A stretch of DNA of 64,000 bases from Bacillota bacterium (GTDB lineage Bacteria; Bacillota; Clostridia; Lachnospirales; Lachnospiraceae): positions 124,001 to 188,000 of the forward strand of contig JAEZJV010000014.1 of NCBI GenBank assembly GCA_023415635.1, in the 5' to 3' direction. Below the pieces are notes generated by a model, which was given only the letters and a program-made list of their open reading frames with translations, made no database searches and was not told the DNA's origin. Each line of letters opens with the position of its first letter. The stretch's first letter is position 1. This document shows, piece after piece, positions 60,273 through 64,000 of the stretch. The translations under genes and the position numbers were made by a program.

Positions 60273-62399
60273 ATGAGTAAAAAGAAATATAAGCTGGATG
60301 GACTCAGCTGTGCAAACTGCGCTGCGAAGATTGAGGAAGAGGTCGGTGCATTGGCTGAGGTCACCGAAGCGAATATCAACTTGATGAATAATACCTTAAG
60401 TGTGACAATGAAAAGAGCGGAAGAGGGAAATATTACAGATCTGGTGAAGAAGATTGTTGCTGCTCACGAGCCTTCCGTAAAGGTAACAGAGCATAAGCAT
60501 GAGAATTCCTTGCAGAAGGACGAACAAAATGACCATGTGCATGGAGCCTTTACAGGTGAGATGAAATTATTCCTTCTTCGATTGGGAGCCTCGATACTGA
60601 TAACAGCATTATTTTCCATCCTTAAAGCCTCTGCAGTAATTGAGATAGCAGCATTTATTATAGCTTATCTTCTGGCAGGCTATGAGATTCTTCTATCTGC
60701 TGCTAAAAATATTATGAAAGGTAGGGTGTTTGATGAAAATTTTCTGATGGGAACGGCATCCCTGGGGGCCTTTCTCATCGGTGATCAGGTAGAAGCCATC
60801 TCAGTCCTAATCTTCTATGGAGTAGGTGAATTACTGCAGGACCTGGCTGTAGCGAGATCCAAGAAAAACATTACCGGACTGATGGATATTCGACCGGATT
60901 ATGCGAATGTCCTCCTTGATAACATATTGCTCACGGTAGCTCCGGAGGAAGTGAAACCGGGAGACAGCATTGTCGTGAAGCCGGGAGAAAGAATTCCCTT
61001 GGATGGTGTCATTCTCAAAGGGAACAGCTTCCTTGATACCAGGGCACTGACAGGGGAGAGTGTACCCAGAGAGGTATTACCTGGAGATACTGTTTTGTCA
61101 GGTACAATCAATACCAACGGATTACTTGAAATTGAGGTAACCAAATCCTTTGAAGAGGCAACCGTCAACAGAATTCTGGAACTGGTGGAGAATGCAGGCA
61201 GTAAGAAGGCCCAGAGCGAGAAATTCATAACAAAATTTGCCAGATACTATACCCCAATTGTTGTGTATGTGGCGGTAGCGGTAGCTGTACTTCCCGCGCT
61301 GCTTGGCTTCGGCTCTTTTTCTGTATGGATATACCGTGCTTTGAGCTTTCTGATTATATCCTGTCCCTGCGCCTTGGTCATCTCAATCCCGTTGAGCTTT
61401 TTCGGAGGTATTGGTGGAGGGGCAAAGCATGGTATCCTTGTAAAAGGTGGAAATTACCTAGATGCGTTGCAGAAGGTGCATACCGTAGTATTTGATAAGA
61501 CAGGTACGTTGACCAAGGGTGTATTTCGCGTTATCCAGGTCCATACTGCTGAAGGTGTCACCAGGGAGCAGCTTCTTGGTCTGGCTGCAGCTGCCGAGAA
61601 ACATTCTCTTCATCCGATTGCCCAGTCAATTGTGGAATATTGTAATCAGGAAAGAATTGCTGTATCTGAGGAACCGTTACAGATCAATGAACTAGCCGGG
61701 CACGGTGTTATTGTCAGCATGAAGGAAGGAACAGTCTATGCAGGTAATGATAAGCTGATGGAGAAATACGGTATTTCCGTGCCGGTGGAGGAAGTCCTGG
61801 GAAGTATAGTACATGTGGCATTAGATCAGAGATATTTAGGCTATATTCACATTAACGATGAAGTGAAAGCAGGAGTGAAGGAGACACTGTCAATTCTAAA
61901 GCAGCTTGGAATAAAGAAGACGGTTATGCTGACCGGAGACCACGAGGCGGCAGCCAGAGAGATCGCAAAGCTGAGTGGAGTGGATGAGTACCAGGCAGAG
62001 CTGCTTCCACAGGATAAGGTGGCTTGGTTTGAGAAGTATAAAGCAGATATGACAGATGGCGGAAGGATTGTATTTGTCGGAGACGGGATCAACGATGCTC
62101 CGGTGCTTGCGGGGGCGGATATCGGTATTGCCATGGGAGATATCGGTTCTGATGCTGCTATTGAGGCTGCTGATGTCGTGATCATGAATGATGACATCAA
62201 AAAGCTGGCAACCGCAATCCGTATTGCTAGAAAGACGAAAAGGATTGTCCTGCAGAATATCGTGTTTGCTCTTGGTGTTAAGATTTTAATTATGGTGCTG
62301 TCATTTTTGGGAATTACCTCAATCTGGTTTGCAGTATTTGCAGATGTCGGAGTAGCACTAATTGCCCTATTCAATGCTGTACGGGCGATGCATATATAG
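60273..62399 (+). CDS. cadA: Heavy-metal P1B-type ATPase (Cd2+/Zn2+/Pb2+ exporter)
   Basis: The product is a 708-residue P1B-2-type metal pump of the cytoplasmic membrane. Order of features: an HMA domain with the CxxC site GLSCANCAAK at residues 10-19, a His-rich linker (EHKHEN, NDHVHG) at about 75-90, membrane segments, actuator with TGES, the metal-site SCPCALVIS in segment 6, DKTGTLTKG phosphorylation site, the HP motif in HSLHPIAQSI, and GDGINDAP. CPC and the CadC-like regulator favour Cd, Zn or Pb over Cu. GGAGAG lies before the ATG. Confidence 0.94.
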   Translation: MSKKKYKLDGLSCANCAAKIEEEVGALAEVTEANINLMNNTLSVTMKRAEEGNITDLVKKIVAAHEPSVKVTEHKHENSLQKDEQNDHVHGAFTGEMKLFLLRLGASILITALFSILKASAVIEIAAFIIAYLLAGYEILLSAAKNIMKGRVFDENFLMGTASLGAFLIGDQVEAISVLIFYGVGELLQDLAVARSKKNITGLMDIRPDYANVLLDNILLTVAPEEVKPGDSIVVKPGERIPLDGVILKGNSFLDTRALTGESVPREVLPGDTVLSGTINTNGLLEIEVTKSFEEATVNRILELVENAGSKKAQSEKFITKFARYYTPIVVYVAVAVAVLPALLGFGSFSVWIYRALSFLIISCPCALVISIPLSFFGGIGGGAKHGILVKGGNYLDALQKVHTVVFDKTGTLTKGVFRVIQVHTAEGVTREQLLGLAAAAEKHSLHPIAQSIVEYCNQERIAVSEEPLQINELAGHGVIVSMKEGTVYAGNDKLMEKYGISVPVEEVLGSIVHVALDQRYLGYIHINDEVKAGVKETLSILKQLGIKKTVMLTGDHEAAAREIAKLSGVDEYQAELLPQDKVAWFEKYKADMTDGGRIVFVGDGINDAPVLAGADIGIAMGDIGSDAAIEAADVVIMNDDIKKLATAIRIARKTKRIVLQNIVFALGVKILIMVLSFLGITSIWFAVFADVGVALIALFNAVRAMHI

Positions 62400-62407
62400 A
62401 TGGACTG

Positions 62408-62446
62408 AAGGAATATCAAACCAGACAGGGTTGATATTCCTTTTCA
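62408..62446 (+). terminator. Intrinsic terminator after cadA
   Basis: AAGGAATATCAA (62408-62419) and TTGATATTCCTT (62431-62442) are perfect arms, with two further pairs inside, followed by a T run. Confidence 0.85.
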
Positions 62447-62486
62447 TTATGTAAAAAATGACACATAAGTGCCAAAAATTACATCT

Positions 62487-62515
62487 ATGATAAATGGCAA
62501 AGGAACTAATATAAT
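62487..62515 (+). promoter_or_regulatory. Possible promoter of the Ig-like surface protein
   Basis: ATGATA (62487-62492) and TATAAT (62510-62515) are 17 bases apart; the -10 is perfect but the -35 is weak. The start codon lies 55 bases downstream. Confidence 0.45.
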
Positions 62516-62570
62516 CCAGTCTATTTACCGATATATTCTATAATGATAAGGGCTTTTAGGAGGTTGTGTC

Positions 62571-64000
62571 ATGCGATTAATTAAAAAAATAGGATTATTA
62601 TTCTTGTTCAGTATACTCTTTACTGTGGCAGGCTTCAACATTGCAGAGAAAGAAGCAAGGGCGAGTACTACGCCTACGTTATCTCTAAGGATTGATGGAA
62701 AGGCGCTTTCAGGAGGGGAAAGTGCATTAGGAAAGGATACGGCTGATATCAGTGTCTTTTCACCTGACGGATTACCCGCCGACACGACGATAACCTGGTC
62801 AAATTCCAACAACGGTGTACTTCAGTTAAGTGATACGAGTGGTGACACTGTAATGATGAACAGAAATGGTCCAGGATTCTCTACCGTCAAAGCGGTAGTT
62901 AGAATCAACGGGGTAAACCATACACTGACTCGGGTTATCAGAGTTGATCTAATGATTGATCATTCTCCTATACCAAATGGAACCGGAACGGTAGCCGTGA
63001 ACTATGCCGATAACCGGGTATTGGAGCTGAATAAAGGAGATACACGGCAGATCAAACTGAAATACGTAGACTATAATTCTTCCGGAGGTGCAGTGACCGG
63101 ATCTGCAATTACCCCTACGGAACTTGATTATGTCAGTAATAACACAAGCGTTGTGGAGGTGGATGGTGCCGGGAATGTAAAAGCAATAGGTGCAGGTGAT
63201 GCCACCATAACGATTACCACAAGAACCGCAGGCTTTGATGATAAAGTCCAGACGAAAGCCCTGAGAGTAGTCGTAATACCGACATTCACCTTAACTGCTG
63301 AGACTGCGTCTGGGAGCATCATTAACTATGACAGTGGTAAAACCTCCGACGCTGTATATCGTATTGACATACCCTCCAATTTCAAATTGATATCCAATGG
63401 TCTTCCGGCAAGTAATATAACCTGGAGGATATATGATAGCAGTGATACATCACCTACAAAGAAGCCTTTGGTAAGCGGTGCAGGTAAAATTAATTACACA
63501 GTAAATCAACTGACGAATGAGGTTGAATTTACAGAAGTGAAGGCTGGTACTTATGAAATTTATGCATTTTCTAATTCGGAGTTCAGTGTGGCTTCTGCAC
63601 TTAATGAAGCCTATATGAAAATACAGGTCCCAATTGATATCGCATCCAAGACAATCACGATGGTGGTTGGAGATGTATTTGATGTATTTAAGGGAACCAA
63701 TATTCCAAGCGTGAATACCTTCAGTAATTATCAATCAAGCGATCAGAATATCGTTGTAGCGGATAATAATACCGGCAAGCTGACAGCGATGGTTCGAGGT
63801 ACAGCAACTGTTACCTGTACCTATAATGCCAGCTTAAATCTTTTTAATCCAGCTCCTGGACCGATGGTATTGACCATTCATGTAATTGATGCCATATCGT
63901 TAAGTGAAAGCAGTGCTACGATCTATACCAAAGGAACCCTGCTGTTAACGGCCAATGTAACGGATTCTGCTTCTCCGATTACCTGGACCTCCAGTAACCC
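62571..64000 (+). CDS. Secreted surface protein with Ig-like (BIG2) repeats, 5' part
   Basis: The frame is open from ATG 62571 to the window end (at least 476 residues). AGGAGG lies seven to eight bases before the ATG. The N-terminus is a signal peptide (MRLIKKIGLLFLFSILFTVA and on to a likely cleavage near ARAS). Several Ig-like units follow; the clearest BIG2 signatures are SVVEVDGAGNVKAIGAGDATITI and IVVADNNTGKLTAMVRGTATVTC, with a new unit beginning at ISLSESSATIYTKGT. Such proteins are surface adhesins or cell-wall proteins. The C-terminus and anchor are not in the window. Confidence 0.85.
   Translation, partial: MRLIKKIGLLFLFSILFTVAGFNIAEKEARASTTPTLSLRIDGKALSGGESALGKDTADISVFSPDGLPADTTITWSNSNNGVLQLSDTSGDTVMMNRNGPGFSTVKAVVRINGVNHTLTRVIRVDLMIDHSPIPNGTGTVAVNYADNRVLELNKGDTRQIKLKYVDYNSSGGAVTGSAITPTELDYVSNNTSVVEVDGAGNVKAIGAGDATITITTRTAGFDDKVQTKALRVVVIPTFTLTAETASGSIINYDSGKTSDAVYRIDIPSNFKLISNGLPASNITWRIYDSSDTSPTKKPLVSGAGKINYTVNQLTNEVEFTEVKAGTYEIYAFSNSEFSVASALNEAYMKIQVPIDIASKTITMVVGDVFDVFKGTNIPSVNTFSNYQSSDQNIVVADNNTGKLTAMVRGTATVTCTYNASLNLFNPAPGPMVLTIHVIDAISLSESSATIYTKGTLLLTANVTDSASPITWTSSN

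Overview
The window reads as chromosomal DNA of an anaerobic, endospore-forming Firmicute, most likely a Lachnospiraceae/Clostridium cluster XIVa member. The pointers are a complete spoIIIAA-AH operon, strong AGGAGG-type ribosome binding sites, moderately low GC, a Phe T-box upstream of pheST, a pyrK/pyrD type 1B dihydroorotate dehydrogenase, and the clostridial order spoIIIA - Gls24 - nusB - xseAB - ispA - dxs - tlyA - nadK - argR. Species is not determined. No rRNA, tRNA, IS element, prophage or CRISPR array was found.

Layout. 1-4484: 3' part of argS, two unusual AAA-type ATPases and a Nudix protein with a degenerate Nudix box. 4508-11175: a pyrimidine cluster (pyrC, pyrF, pyrK, pyrD, pyrE) interrupted by a reverse-strand cyclophilin and a YjbQ gene, ending in an unlisted 50-residue membrane protein. 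11329-16438: an AraC-type regulator followed by two xylose-isomerase-like TIM-barrel proteins alternating with two Gfo/Idh/MocA oxidoreductases, a likely carbohydrate or cyclitol pathway. 16459-18832: an ABC-F ATPase behind a promoter, a 37-codon leader ORF and an intrinsic terminator, the layout of ribosome-mediated attenuation. 18940-22213: queA, then amt-glnK behind a leader with three consecutive terminator-like hairpins. 22356-24691: reverse-strand flavoprotein and HAD phosphatase. 24821-28841: promoter, Phe T-box, pheS, pheT. 28976-31981: two acetyltransferases, mscL and a cytoplasmic GH5. 32161-35513: yqeG, aroK, aroQ, an M24 peptidase and efp.

35643-39921 is an accessory stretch inserted between efp and the sporulation operon: a broken mini-ORF, an HTH/membrane-protein pair, a chemoreceptor lacking its signalling half, a VOC protein, a membrane protein and aroE. 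40308-53839 holds the sporulation channel operon, then transcription, DNA repair, isoprenoid, NAD and arginine-regulation genes. At 53999-55795 yebC is followed by an 885-bp island and a diverged 120-bp copy of its own 3' end, with the apparent original terminator behind the second copy; this looks like site-specific insertion at the 3' end of a gene. The right end (55852-64000) carries a small kinase-like protein, DUF975, MATE and YczE membrane proteins, an ArsR-cadA metal-efflux operon with a clear operator, and the 5' part of a secreted Ig-like (BIG2) surface protein that runs off the window.

Best candidates for something undescribed: the ABC-F attenuator leader, the multi-hairpin amt leader, the yebC-targeted island, and the paired TIM-barrel/Gfo-Idh pathway.
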